5,234 nt of DNA from Elusimicrobiota bacterium (lineage in GTDB: Bacteria > Elusimicrobiota > Endomicrobiia > Endomicrobiales > Endomicrobiaceae), in the NCBI GenBank assembly GCA_031282945.1, contig JAITCX010000037.1:1-5234 (forward strand), given 5' to 3'. This document shows positions 1 through 5,181 of the stretch, piece after piece. Position 1 is the stretch's first letter, and every line of letters starts with the position of its first letter. Under the pieces are notes generated by a model, which had not been told where the DNA came from, ran no database searches, and was given only the letters and a program-made list of their open reading frames with translations. The position numbers were made by a program, and so were the translations under genes.

Positions 1-1
1 A

Positions 2-97
2 ACTAAAATTTTAAACAAATCTCTACGCAAATATTCACTCCCGCTTTTTGCGGCTTCTTTGCTTTTTGTTTCATCGTTTTTTATTGCTACAAAGGCA
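2..97 (+). other. Sec signal peptide of the autotransporter (N-terminus outside the window)
   Basis: Reading from base 2 gives a positively charged start (TKILNKSLRKYS, with K, K, R, K), then a hydrophobic core of about 17 residues (LPLFAASLLFVSSFFIA), then TKA before QG. This is a textbook signal peptidase I pattern, with Ala at -1 and Thr at -3, so cleavage is likely after 97. An annotation that starts at the TTG at 59 would lose the charged n-region. At most a few codons are missing to the left. Confidence 0.85.
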
Positions 98-1417
98 CAA
101 GGCGCTATCAATACTTGGAATAATTTTGTTGATGCATATCGTTCTGCAGGGCAAGACGCCACAATTACTCTTACCAATGATCTCACGGGAGTTTCAGGCG
201 CCGCCATTGGCGCGCCAAATGGCAATAATATAACAATTAATGGGGCAAATAAAGTTTTAAACTCTAATAAAATTTCAAATTTAGGATTCTATGATATGGG
301 AAGCAAGTCGTTAAACTTTATAGATATAAGCTTTTATAATTTTTCTGTTAATAACAAAGGCGGAGCAGTTATAAATTTTGCAAATAATTCTAATGCAGTT
401 TTTTCGGGAAGCATTAGTTTTGTAAATAATGCAGCAATTGGTCAACGGGGGGGCGCTCTTTATGCGATCAGTTCCCGATTTTCTTTTACAGAAACAACAT
501 TAAGTTTTATAAATAATAGTGCAAACGATGCAGGCGGCGCTCTTTATGCAAATAAAAATTCCGATATTTCTTTTGCTAATTCTAGTGCGAGTTTTATAGG
601 AAATACGACATCAAACAAAGATAGTTATGGAGGTAGTTCAATTTTTGCTCGTGAAAGTTCTAATGTTTCTTTTGCAAATTCAACAATAACTTTTATAGAA
701 AATAGTGCGGCCAATAATGGCGGGGCGCTTCTTGTAGACAAAAATTCCAATATTTCTTTTACAAACTCCAATGTAATTTTTGCGGAAAATACCGCCGGTT
801 TTTTAGGCGCCGCTATTTTTGCTTATGAGAATTCCAATATTTCTTTTGAAAACTCAACTGCAACCTTTACAAATAATAACTCATCGGAGGGAGGCTTTCC
901 ATTTTTAGGCGCCGCTATTTTTTTGGGAGAAGGCTCAAAACTTACCTTTACTAATTCTACACTAAAATTCCAAGATAATTTTGTAGACAACACTATTAGA
1001 ATGGATATTTATTTGATGAACGCTCAAAGTGCCGTTACTTTTTCAGGAGCTAATGCTATCTCCAACGGTATTCTAATAAGCGGTGATGGGGGTATTGTCA
1101 AAAAAACAGGGGCTGGCTCATTGATTTTTCAAGGCGATAAAAACAATCCCACAATAATTCAAAATAATTTTAGCGTTGAGGGCGGGGCTGTGGAATTTCA
1201 AAATGCCGTCAGCACGATTACAACTTTAAATGTTCAAAATGCAACGCTGTCTTTATCAAATGAGATTGCAGCAAGTACACTTTACGTTACGGGAAATCTT
1301 AATTTAACTGGAACATTAAAAATAGACATTGATTTTAATGAAGGTTTAGCGGATTGGATTTATGTCGGCGGAAAGTTTAATATTAACAATAATTCCAATC
1401 TTGCAATAAATACATAG
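2..1417 (+). CDS. Autotransporter adhesin, N-terminal part (signal peptide and passenger module A), partial at left edge, cut short by a frameshift
   Basis: This is the front part of a large type V secreted surface protein. The frame is open from base 2, and the residues before the TTG at 59 complete a good signal peptide, so that TTG is not the true start; the start codon lies left of the window. After the signal peptide comes an Asn/Ser/Gly-rich passenger: a W-x2-F-x2-A opening (116 onward), an N-N-I-T-I-N-G step (about 221-243), seven short repeats of GG(A/S)-plus-F-x-N-S type (about 359-990), a KTGAGSL passenger repeat (1091-1204), and an ADWIYVGG strand motif (about 1347-1370). These patterns predict a parallel beta-helix adhesin. 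I see no cysteine, which suits an exported autotransporter. The frame ends at TAG 1415-1417 inside a domain; the continuation lies in the next frame. The encoded piece has no barrel and so would probably be left in the periplasm. Passenger type is clear; the ligand is unknown. Confidence 0.85.
   Translation, partial: TKILNKSLRKYSLPLFAASLLFVSSFFIATKAQGAINTWNNFVDAYRSAGQDATITLTNDLTGVSGAAIGAPNGNNITINGANKVLNSNKISNLGFYDMGSKSLNFIDISFYNFSVNNKGGAVINFANNSNAVFSGSISFVNNAAIGQRGGALYAISSRFSFTETTLSFINNSANDAGGALYANKNSDISFANSSASFIGNTTSNKDSYGGSSIFARESSNVSFANSTITFIENSAANNGGALLVDKNSNISFTNSNVIFAENTAGFLGAAIFAYENSNISFENSTATFTNNNSSEGGFPFLGAAIFLGEGSKLTFTNSTLKFQDNFVDNTIRMDIYLMNAQSAVTFSGANAISNGILISGDGGIVKKTGAGSLIFQGDKNNPTIIQNNFSVEGGAVEFQNAVSTITTLNVQNATLSLSNEIAASTLYVTGNLNLTGTLKIDIDFNEGLADWIYVGGKFNINNNSNLAINT
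359..990 (+). repeat. Seven degenerate short repeats of about 27-34 codons (polymorphic outer-membrane-protein-like)
   Basis: Each repeat starts with GGA, GGS or GAA plus a hydrophobic pair (GGAVINF, GGALYAI, GGALYAN, GGSSIFA, GGALLVD, GAAIFAY, GAAIFLG). It continues with a polar stretch, then ISFxNS or similar, and a final FxxN. This resembles the paired GGA(I/L/V) and FxxN tetrapeptides of chlamydial-type Pmp passengers, which form beta-helix coils. At the DNA level some copies are nearly identical: a 21-bp exact match between 800-820 and 902-922 (34 codons apart), and an 18-bp exact match between 743-760 and 830-847 (29 codons apart). All spacings are multiples of three, so gain or loss of a repeat keeps the frame. 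Confidence 0.75.
1091..1204 (+). other. Autotransporter passenger-associated repeat, copy A
   Basis: The peptide runs from GIVKKTGAGSLIFQGD to a GGAVEFQN end. The KTGxGxL(x)xG core and the closing GG-x-(V/L)-x-F strand match the general style of the passenger-associated transport repeats found in autotransporter adhesins. Copies B and C occupy the same place in the next two modules. The 3' part of this block (1163-1204) is identical at the DNA level to 2152-2193. Confidence 0.65.
1163..1204 (+). repeat. 42-bp exact direct repeat, first copy (partner at 2152-2193)
   Basis: Bases 1163-1204 match 2152-2193 without a mismatch, at an offset of 989. The match continues with scattered differences on both sides: 1143-1159 equals 2132-2148, and 1206-1215 equals 2195-2204. 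Both copies encode the same peptide, NNFSVEGGAVEFQN. The surrounding modules are more diverged, so this block is either under strong constraint or recently homogenised. Confidence 0.85.
1393..1417 (+). other. Frameshift site: overlap of the two frames of the autotransporter gene
   Basis: Frame 1 is open from 1393, just after the TAA at 1390-1392, and frame 2 closes at TAG 1415-1417. Comparison with module B (INT followed by IQADQKG) places the lesion next to the ACA codon at 1412-1414, with one base missing. The local sequence has only short A runs, with no X-XXY-YYZ slippery heptamer and no obvious downstream pseudoknot. Confidence 0.75.
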
Positions 1418-1545
1418 ACAGTGGTAAAAAAGAGGCGCTAATTCTCACTGCAGCTCAACAAATTACTGAAGCCGATCGTCTAAAATTACAAATTGATACA
1501 GACATTTTCTTTACTAAAGTTAACCAAACAAATTCCGGATGGAAT

Positions 1546-4500
1546 TTGCTTGTGGGGCGTGTTGGCATGGTGGGTAATTGGGATAGCTTTGTTGCGGCAT
1601 ATAAAAACGGTGGCACAATTATGCTGGATAATAATATTACAGCTGATGAAAATTCCTCCATTATTGGACAGACAAACGGCAACAATATAACAATTGACGG
1701 CTCAAATAACACTTTAGATTCAAATGAAATTAACAATTTGGGGTTCGTTCTTAATTCTAAAAATATACTTTTTAGAAATATAACTTTTTCTAATTTTATA
1801 TCTGATATCAATGGCGGCGCGGTTATGACTATTTCAAATGGTTCTAAAATTAATTTTACCGGCAATATTAATTTTACTAATAATAGTAATAGCGGCGCAG
1901 GCGGAGCAATTTATTTAACAGACATTTCAAACATTACCTTCACAAATTCCCTCATAACTTTCACAGGCAATGTTTCGCAAAACCAAACGCCAAACGATGT
2001 TTATCTTGACGGTTTCGCTACCGCTCTTATTTTTTCGGACAATACTACTTTAGCCAGCGGCATACAGACAAGCGGAGGCGGTGCAGTTAGAAAAACAGGC
2101 TCAGGATCTTTAATTGTTCAGGGGGACAAAGACAATCCCACAATAATTGATAATAATTTTAGCGTTGAGGGCGGGGCTGTGGAATTTCAAAATTCCGTCA
2201 GCACAATAGCGGCATTAAATGTGCGAAATGGTGCAACGATTGCCCTTGCAAATACTGACGTTGTTGTAAGCAGTCTTTATGTGACTGGAAATTTCACTTC
2301 AAACGGCATTTTGACAATGGATGTAAATCTTGAAACAGGCGAGGCAGATTGGATTTCTGTTGAAGGAAATTTAACATTGGCCAATTCACAATTGCAAATT
2401 AATACAATCCAAGCAGATCAAAAGGGGCTTGCAAAAATTATTACATTTAGCAACACAGCAAATCTTAACGGTTTGTCGGTGAGCGGCGATTATGATTTTA
2501 TGCAAAAAGACAATGACATTTATATTGGGTTAGCTTGGCATATTTTTGTGACGGAATTTGAGGAAAGCGGTATCATTGATTTAAATAAAAATGTGACGGC
2601 AACGGGCAGTGAACAATTTGCTAATACTACAGCGGATGAAATTTCGATTAATGGAAACGGCAAAACATTGAATTCCAATAGTATAGAGGGCTTGGGTTTT
2701 GTTGTTGGAAGCAACAAGACGCAAATTCTTATGATTAGAAATGTTTCGCTGTCAAATTTTATGAATTCTACTTTAGAAAATGGCGGCGCTGCAAAAGCGC
2801 AAAACAATTCAATGATAGTAATCAGCGGGCGGGTTGGATTTTATAATAATCAGACAGGCGGCAATGCAAACCCCAATAGTTTTAATAATCTAACAGATGA
2901 CGGCGGGAAATTAAATGATATTTATTTAGCGGATGCCTCCAGCATAAGTTTTGTAGAAAATGTTGTTTTAACAAACGGCATCAGGACGGCTGGAACGGGA
3001 ACGTTGGAGAAAACAGGTCAAGGCGAAGTTAGTTTTGAAGGTTCAAATTCGGTCATTGAAAACACATTTAATTTTTCAGGCGGAGCGTTGACTTTCAAAA
3101 GCGCATTAAGCAGCATCACGTTTTTAGAGACGCAGTCTGCAACGACATTATCTTTAGAAAACAATCAAGCGGGAAACAAACTTTTTGTTGAAACTTTGAT
3201 ATTACGTTCCGATGTAATTTTTGAAATAGATTTTGCAAGTGGAATTGGGGATGAAATTTTTGGCTCGTCAATTACAATTTATACTGGCAGAAATTTACAA
3301 ATAATAAATTCAAATATTTACACATTAAATGTCAGCGAAGTGCCGATAATTAAAACCAGCAGCGATACAATTTTTATTTTAAACGACGCAGGGCAAGCAA
3401 GCGATTTATTAAATATTTTTAATTATGATGCCAATCTTTTTCAGCTGCGTTTTGATGCGGCAAGCGGAATAATTTATGTGCGCAATATTCCTATTAACGA
3501 TATAAATGTTGCTGAGACTGAAAACGAAATAGAAGTTCAAGCGATAATAAATACAATTCCTGCGCTGAAAATTCCCATAAGCCAAATGGATGCCACCGAT
3601 CAGCGCAAGGCGCTGGACAGTTTAACAGGATCTTTTATTGCAAATGTTTTTAAGGCAGCGGCCAGAACAGACAGTAAAATTTTGTCCAACCAAATAAAAC
3701 AAACGAGCAATTATGAGACGTGGTTAAATGTTTATTATGATGAATTAACATTTAAAAATGAAAAGCAGTTATTGGGTGATTTTAACAGCGCCTCGTTCAA
3801 TGCGAATCTTGGACGGGATTTATTCGCGGCAGATTTTATTAGGCTTGGAGCGCAAATGAGCGTGGAGAGCAAAAGTTTTGAGCAGGGGAATAATACCGCT
3901 AAGATTTTTGAGTTTGCGCCCAGTATTTATAGTGCAGTGAAATTTTATGGATTAAATATTGGGGCAATGTTTGGGCTAGGGTTTGGGAGCGGAAAATCTA
4001 AAAGGGTTATTGATGTGGGGGTTGATGATGGCGCAGAAAAATTTAGCCCAGAAGCCAATCTGGAATATAGAGCTTTTGAGCTTGCTTTAAACATAGATTA
4101 TGTTTTTCGGATTTCGCCAAATATTAAAATCTCGCCATTTGCAAATTTTCAAACAACACAGTTGAACATTGACGATATAACTGAAACGTCTGACCCAGAC
4201 AAAAAAGCGGCGAATCTACATTTTGCCTCTCAAAGCATTCCAAAAACTCTCACAAAACTTGGGTGGGAATTTAATGTAGACATTTCCCAATATACATTTT
4301 TCATAAATGCTTTTGTTGGGCTTGACTTAAGCGGAGACAAAAAGTTTCAAGCTAATTTTGCGCAAGGAAACAAAAAAGGGTTTGAGATAGAAAGCGACGA
4401 TCCTCAAAAAACATTTTATGGCGGGCAAGTTGGAGCGGGGTATAAAATAAGTAGAAGTTTTTCTGTTAAAGTTTATAGCGGTTTGCAATTGAATGATAAG

Positions 4501-4653
4501 TTAACAAATTATAATTTTGGCGCTGGCATTTACTATAAAATTCCGCCAAAAAAAGTTTCCCGCACAGCCAGCGCTAAGCGCGGTCCTCCAAAAGCCATGA
4601 ATGGTAGGCAGAAACACCCAGTAAGAGCAAAGAAAGTTATTAAGGGAAGGTGA
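1546..4653 (+). CDS. Autotransporter adhesin, C-terminal part (passenger modules B and C, linker, beta-barrel), 3' fragment of the same gene
   Basis: This frame carries the rest of the autotransporter that begins at the left edge. It is open from 1393. The first usable starts are TTG 1546 and ATG 1567, but neither has a convincing ribosome binding site, and the residues before them (1417-1545) are clearly coding. The product holds passenger modules B (from 1579) and C (from 2536), each with a passenger repeat (2080-2193 and 2998-3102). An alpha-helical linker follows (about 3589-3702, ALDSLTGSFIANV), then a barrel with about twelve alternating hydrophobic strands (3712-4542), which would insert in the outer membrane, and a basic tail. 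On its own the fragment lacks a signal peptide and could not be exported by Sec. With one base restored, the joined protein would be at least 1,550 residues, a normal size for large autotransporters. I find no cysteine here either. Family assignment is secure; the adhesive target is unknown. Confidence 0.85.
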   Translation: MLVGRVGMVGNWDSFVAAYKNGGTIMLDNNITADENSSIIGQTNGNNITIDGSNNTLDSNEINNLGFVLNSKNILFRNITFSNFISDINGGAVMTISNGSKINFTGNINFTNNSNSGAGGAIYLTDISNITFTNSLITFTGNVSQNQTPNDVYLDGFATALIFSDNTTLASGIQTSGGGAVRKTGSGSLIVQGDKDNPTIIDNNFSVEGGAVEFQNSVSTIAALNVRNGATIALANTDVVVSSLYVTGNFTSNGILTMDVNLETGEADWISVEGNLTLANSQLQINTIQADQKGLAKIITFSNTANLNGLSVSGDYDFMQKDNDIYIGLAWHIFVTEFEESGIIDLNKNVTATGSEQFANTTADEISINGNGKTLNSNSIEGLGFVVGSNKTQILMIRNVSLSNFMNSTLENGGAAKAQNNSMIVISGRVGFYNNQTGGNANPNSFNNLTDDGGKLNDIYLADASSISFVENVVLTNGIRTAGTGTLEKTGQGEVSFEGSNSVIENTFNFSGGALTFKSALSSITFLETQSATTLSLENNQAGNKLFVETLILRSDVIFEIDFASGIGDEIFGSSITIYTGRNLQIINSNIYTLNVSEVPIIKTSSDTIFILNDAGQASDLLNIFNYDANLFQLRFDAASGIIYVRNIPINDINVAETENEIEVQAIINTIPALKIPISQMDATDQRKALDSLTGSFIANVFKAAARTDSKILSNQIKQTSNYETWLNVYYDELTFKNEKQLLGDFNSASFNANLGRDLFAADFIRLGAQMSVESKSFEQGNNTAKIFEFAPSIYSAVKFYGLNIGAMFGLGFGSGKSKRVIDVGVDDGAEKFSPEANLEYRAFELALNIDYVFRISPNIKISPFANFQTTQLNIDDITETSDPDKKAANLHFASQSIPKTLTKLGWEFNVDISQYTFFINAFVGLDLSGDKKFQANFAQGNKKGFEIESDDPQKTFYGGQVGAGYKISRSFSVKVYSGLQLNDKLTNYNFGAGIYYKIPPKKVSRTASAKRGPPKAMNGRQKHPVRAKKVIKGR
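2080..2193 (+). other. Autotransporter passenger-associated repeat, copy B
   Basis: This copy reads GAVRKTGSGSLIVQGD at its start and closes with GGAVEFQN. It has the same length as copy A with only a handful of residue changes. It lies 989 bases after copy A and is much closer to it than to copy C, which fits a later duplication or gene conversion between modules A and B. Confidence 0.65.
2152..2193 (+). repeat. 42-bp exact direct repeat, second copy (partner at 1163-1204)
   Basis: This is the second copy of the exact repeat inside the passenger-repeat coding region of module B. Recombination with the first copy would remove 989 bases, including the frameshift site, and would leave the two reading frames joined in phase. 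Confidence 0.85.
2536..3588 (+). other. Passenger module C and extension toward the linker
   Basis: The module opens WHIFVTEFEESGIIDL and keeps ISINGNG, LNSNSI and GLGF. It has about one short repeat (GGAAKAQ), then passenger-repeat copy C, then a further beta-rich stretch (about 3103-3588) that has no counterpart in A or B that I can see. Its divergence and its place next to the linker suggest that it is the ancestral barrel-proximal module, needed for folding, while A and B are later additions. Confidence 0.6.
2998..3102 (+). other. Autotransporter passenger-associated repeat, copy C (divergent)
   Basis: It starts GTLEKTGQGEVSFEG and ends FSGGALTFKS. The KTGxG core and GGAL strand are kept, but the middle is three residues shorter than in copies A and B. 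It is the oldest-looking copy and lies nearest the barrel, where such repeats are thought to help passenger folding and export in this family. Confidence 0.55.
3589..3702 (+). other. Alpha-helical linker between passenger and barrel
   Basis: The peptide DATDQRKALDSLTGSFIANV and the Ala/Lys/Gln-rich residues after it suit a helix, in contrast to the beta-rich sequence on both sides. Autotransporters carry such a helix, which threads the barrel pore. A conserved ALxxLSG-like phrase just before the barrel is common in them; here it reads ALDSLTG. Confidence 0.65.
3712..4542 (+). other. Autotransporter beta-barrel translocator domain (about 277 residues)
   Basis: The domain begins at YETWLNVYYDELTF and runs through alternating aromatic or hydrophobic strands, among them FIRLGAQMSVESKSF, LNIGAMFGLGFGSG, YRAFELALNIDYVFRI, FFINAFVGLDLSG, FYGGQVGAGYKIS and NYNFGAGIYYKI. 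I can mark about twelve strands with Asp/Lys/Asn-rich turns, the strand number and length usual for type Va barrels. It would sit in the outer membrane and export the passenger with the help of the BAM machinery (family knowledge). The strand count is by eye. Confidence 0.8.
4543..4650 (+). other. Basic 36-residue C-terminal tail after the barrel
   Basis: After the last predicted strand (YYKI) the protein does not stop but continues PPKKVSRTASAKRGPPKAMN and a further 16 residues, ending KVIKGR. The tail has 13 Lys/Arg, one His and no acidic residue, and several Pro. Barrels of this class normally end at or within a residue or two of the last strand, with an aromatic residue that BAM recognises. 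The DNA here also looks richer in G+C than the rest of the gene. It could be a genuine periplasmic extension, or coding sequence extended into former intergenic DNA. Confidence 0.65.
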
Positions 4654-4668
4654 GAAACCCTGTTTTTT

Positions 4669-4875
4669 AGCCTAGCGTAAGCGGCAAAGCGTCTGGTCTT
4701 TACGGGAAATTTTTTTTGTGTTGTTTGTCGGCGCTGTTATCTTTATCGTGTCGTACCTTTCTCCGCGCTCTTTTGGTTTTGCAGTGTAGCGGAGTGGTAG
4801 CGGTGTTATACGAAAATTTTTTGTGTTATTTGTCTTTGCCGTGTCGTGCTCTCGCCTGCGCTCTTTTTATTTTTT
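4669..4875 (+). repeat. 207-bp tandem repeat, unit 1
   Basis: Starts AGCCTAGCGTAAGCGGCAAA and ends in a T-run before the next AGCCTAGCG. Aligned base by base with unit 2 it has 21 mismatches and no gap. Eleven of these lie between 4783 and 4816, while the right-hand part (4817-4875) has a single mismatch. It is made of two related halves: the phrase TGTGTT(G/A)TTTGTC recurs 105 bases apart, followed in both halves by CGTGTCGT and CGCGCTCTTT or TGCGCTCTTT. Confidence 0.85.
4784..4811 (+). repeat. Predicted stem-loop in repeat unit 1
   Basis: GTGTAGC (4784-4790) can pair with GTTATAC (4805-4811) as seven pairs, with two G-T wobbles. The matching stem in unit 2 is GCGTAGC (4991-4997) with GCTATGC (5012-5018). 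One pair changes on both sides (T-A here, C-G there), and another goes from G-C to G-T. The structure is kept although this is the most variable part of the repeat. Confidence 0.45.
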
Positions 4876-5082
4876 AGCCTAGCGTAAGCGGCAAAGGGCT
4901 TGGTCTTTACGGGAAATTTTTTTTGTGTTGTTTGTCGGCGCTGTTGTCTTTGTCGTGTCGTAGCCTTTCCCGCGCTCTTTTGGTTTTGCGGCGTAGCGAA
5001 GCGTAAGCGCTGCTATGCGAGATTTTTTTGTGTTATTTGTCTTTGCCGTGTCGTGCTCTCGCCCGCGCTCTTTTTATTTTTT
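4876..5082 (+). repeat. 207-bp tandem repeat, unit 2
   Basis: Second copy, directly adjacent to unit 1 with no spacer. It shows the same two-half design, with the GTGTT-TTTGTC phrase at 4925 and 5030, again 105 apart. The second half contains GCGTAGCGAAGCGTAAGCGC, a purine-rich stretch that can pair with GCTATGC just after it. Confidence 0.85.
4991..5018 (+). repeat. Predicted stem-loop in repeat unit 2
   Basis: GCGTAGC (4991-4997) pairs with GCTATGC (5012-5018) with one wobble, around a 14-base loop. It is the counterpart, 207 bases on, of the stem in unit 1. Confidence 0.45.
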
Positions 5083-5129
5083 AGCCTAGCGTAAGCGGCA
5101 AAGCGCCTGTCTATGCGAGAAATTTTTTT
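5083..5129 (+). repeat. Truncated third copy of the tandem repeat
   Basis: The first 23 bases (5083-5105) are identical to the start of unit 1. After that the copy reads CTATGCGAGAAATTTTTTT, which is closer to the second-half sequence of unit 2 (CTATGCGAGATTTTTTT) than to the first half. It therefore looks like a hybrid of the two halves, and it ends where the hairpin region begins. Confidence 0.7.
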
Positions 5130-5135
5130 CGCCAA

Positions 5136-5170
5136 GAGGGTAAAGGAAACTGGAAGTTTCCTTTACCCTC
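5136..5170. repeat. Perfect 16-bp inverted repeat with a 3-base loop
   Basis: GAGGGTAAAGGAAACT (5136-5151) is the exact reverse complement of AGTTTCCTTTACCCTC (5155-5170), separated by GGA. This is a very strong hairpin. A T-run (5123-5129) lies before it and none after it on the + strand, and on the - strand the hairpin is followed by an A-run, so it does not have the layout of an intrinsic terminator in either direction. It could be a repetitive palindromic element, a processing hairpin or a protein-binding site. Confidence 0.8.
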
Positions 5171-5181
5171 ACCCACGCGGG

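Larger units (their letters stand above)
116..1578 (+). other. Passenger module A, with an expanded set of adhesin repeats
   Basis: This is the first of three related passenger modules. Each begins with a Trp-x2-Phe signature (TGG at 116, 1579 and 2536), then a strand ending in I-x-L, an N-x-I-(T/S)-I-(N/D)-G step, L-(N/D)-S-N-x-I, and (N/G)LGF. Module A differs from the others by its seven consecutive short repeats, where B has two and C has about one. It ends with a passenger repeat and a D-W-I-x-V-x-G strand, and its last 55 or so residues lie beyond the frameshift. The arrangement suggests growth by tandem duplication of whole modules and, separately, of short repeats inside module A. Confidence 0.7.
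1579..2535 (+). other. Passenger module B
   Basis: The module opens WDSFVAAYKNGGTIML and keeps the NNITIDG, LDSN and NLGF landmarks of module A. It has only two short GGA repeats (GGAVMTI and GGAIYLT), then passenger-repeat copy B, then ADWISVEG and INTIQADQKGLAKIIT, and ends DIYIGLA. It is the intact template that shows what module A should read across the frameshift. Confidence 0.7.
2..4653 (+). pseudogene. Complete extent of the frameshifted autotransporter gene (both parts read as one gene)
   Basis: The two coding stretches are best understood as one gene with a -1 base lesion near 1412-1416. The upstream frame ends ...NSNLAINT, and the downstream frame continues DSGKKEALILT. In module B the equivalent stretch reads, uninterrupted, ...NSQLQINT then IQADQKGLAKIIT. 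Restoring one base (for example ACA-ATA-GAC for ACATAGAC) gives INTIDSGKKEALILT, which matches in register. The overlap where both frames are open is only 1393-1414, so the break must lie there or at its edge. There is no slippery heptamer and no long homopolymer, so programmed frameshifting and simple poly-base phase variation look unlikely. A recent inactivating deletion or an assembly error both fit; I cannot tell them apart from this sequence. No other stop or shift is present up to 4651, which suggests that any decay is recent. Confidence 0.7.

Noticed and set aside
48..233. Short + strand frame overlapping the signal peptide
   Set aside because: It overlaps the autotransporter frame, which has a signal peptide and continues for hundreds of codons; this frame ends early and has no features of its own.
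1393..1417. Programmed -1 ribosomal frameshift joining the two parts
   Set aside because: The direction would fit, but there is no slippery heptamer and no clear downstream pseudoknot or stimulating stem, and the module B copy reads through the same place without any shift.
1493..1690. 65-codon + strand frame across the start of module B
   Set aside because: It overlaps the module B frame, which is supported by homology to modules A and C; this one is a shadow.
1455..1865. 136-codon open frame on the - strand
   Set aside because: It lies antisense to the well-supported autotransporter frame, has no family features, and its composition is that of a mirrored low-complexity coding strand.
2520..2807. 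95-codon open frame on the - strand
   Set aside because: Antisense shadow of module C, with no recognisable domain and no start signal.
4900..5094. Short + strand open frame with many Cys, Phe and Arg residues
   Set aside because: It is the tandem repeat read in one frame: the motif FFCV-C-LCRVV appears twice because the DNA repeats. It has no ribosome binding site and an unnatural composition, and it stays open only because 207 is divisible by three.
4669..5129. CRISPR array
   Set aside because: The units are 207 bp and nearly identical along their length, with no unique spacers between short repeats and no cas genes.
5123..5170. Intrinsic terminator for the autotransporter gene
   Set aside because: The stem is strong, but the T-run lies before it and none follows on the + strand; on the - strand an A-run follows.
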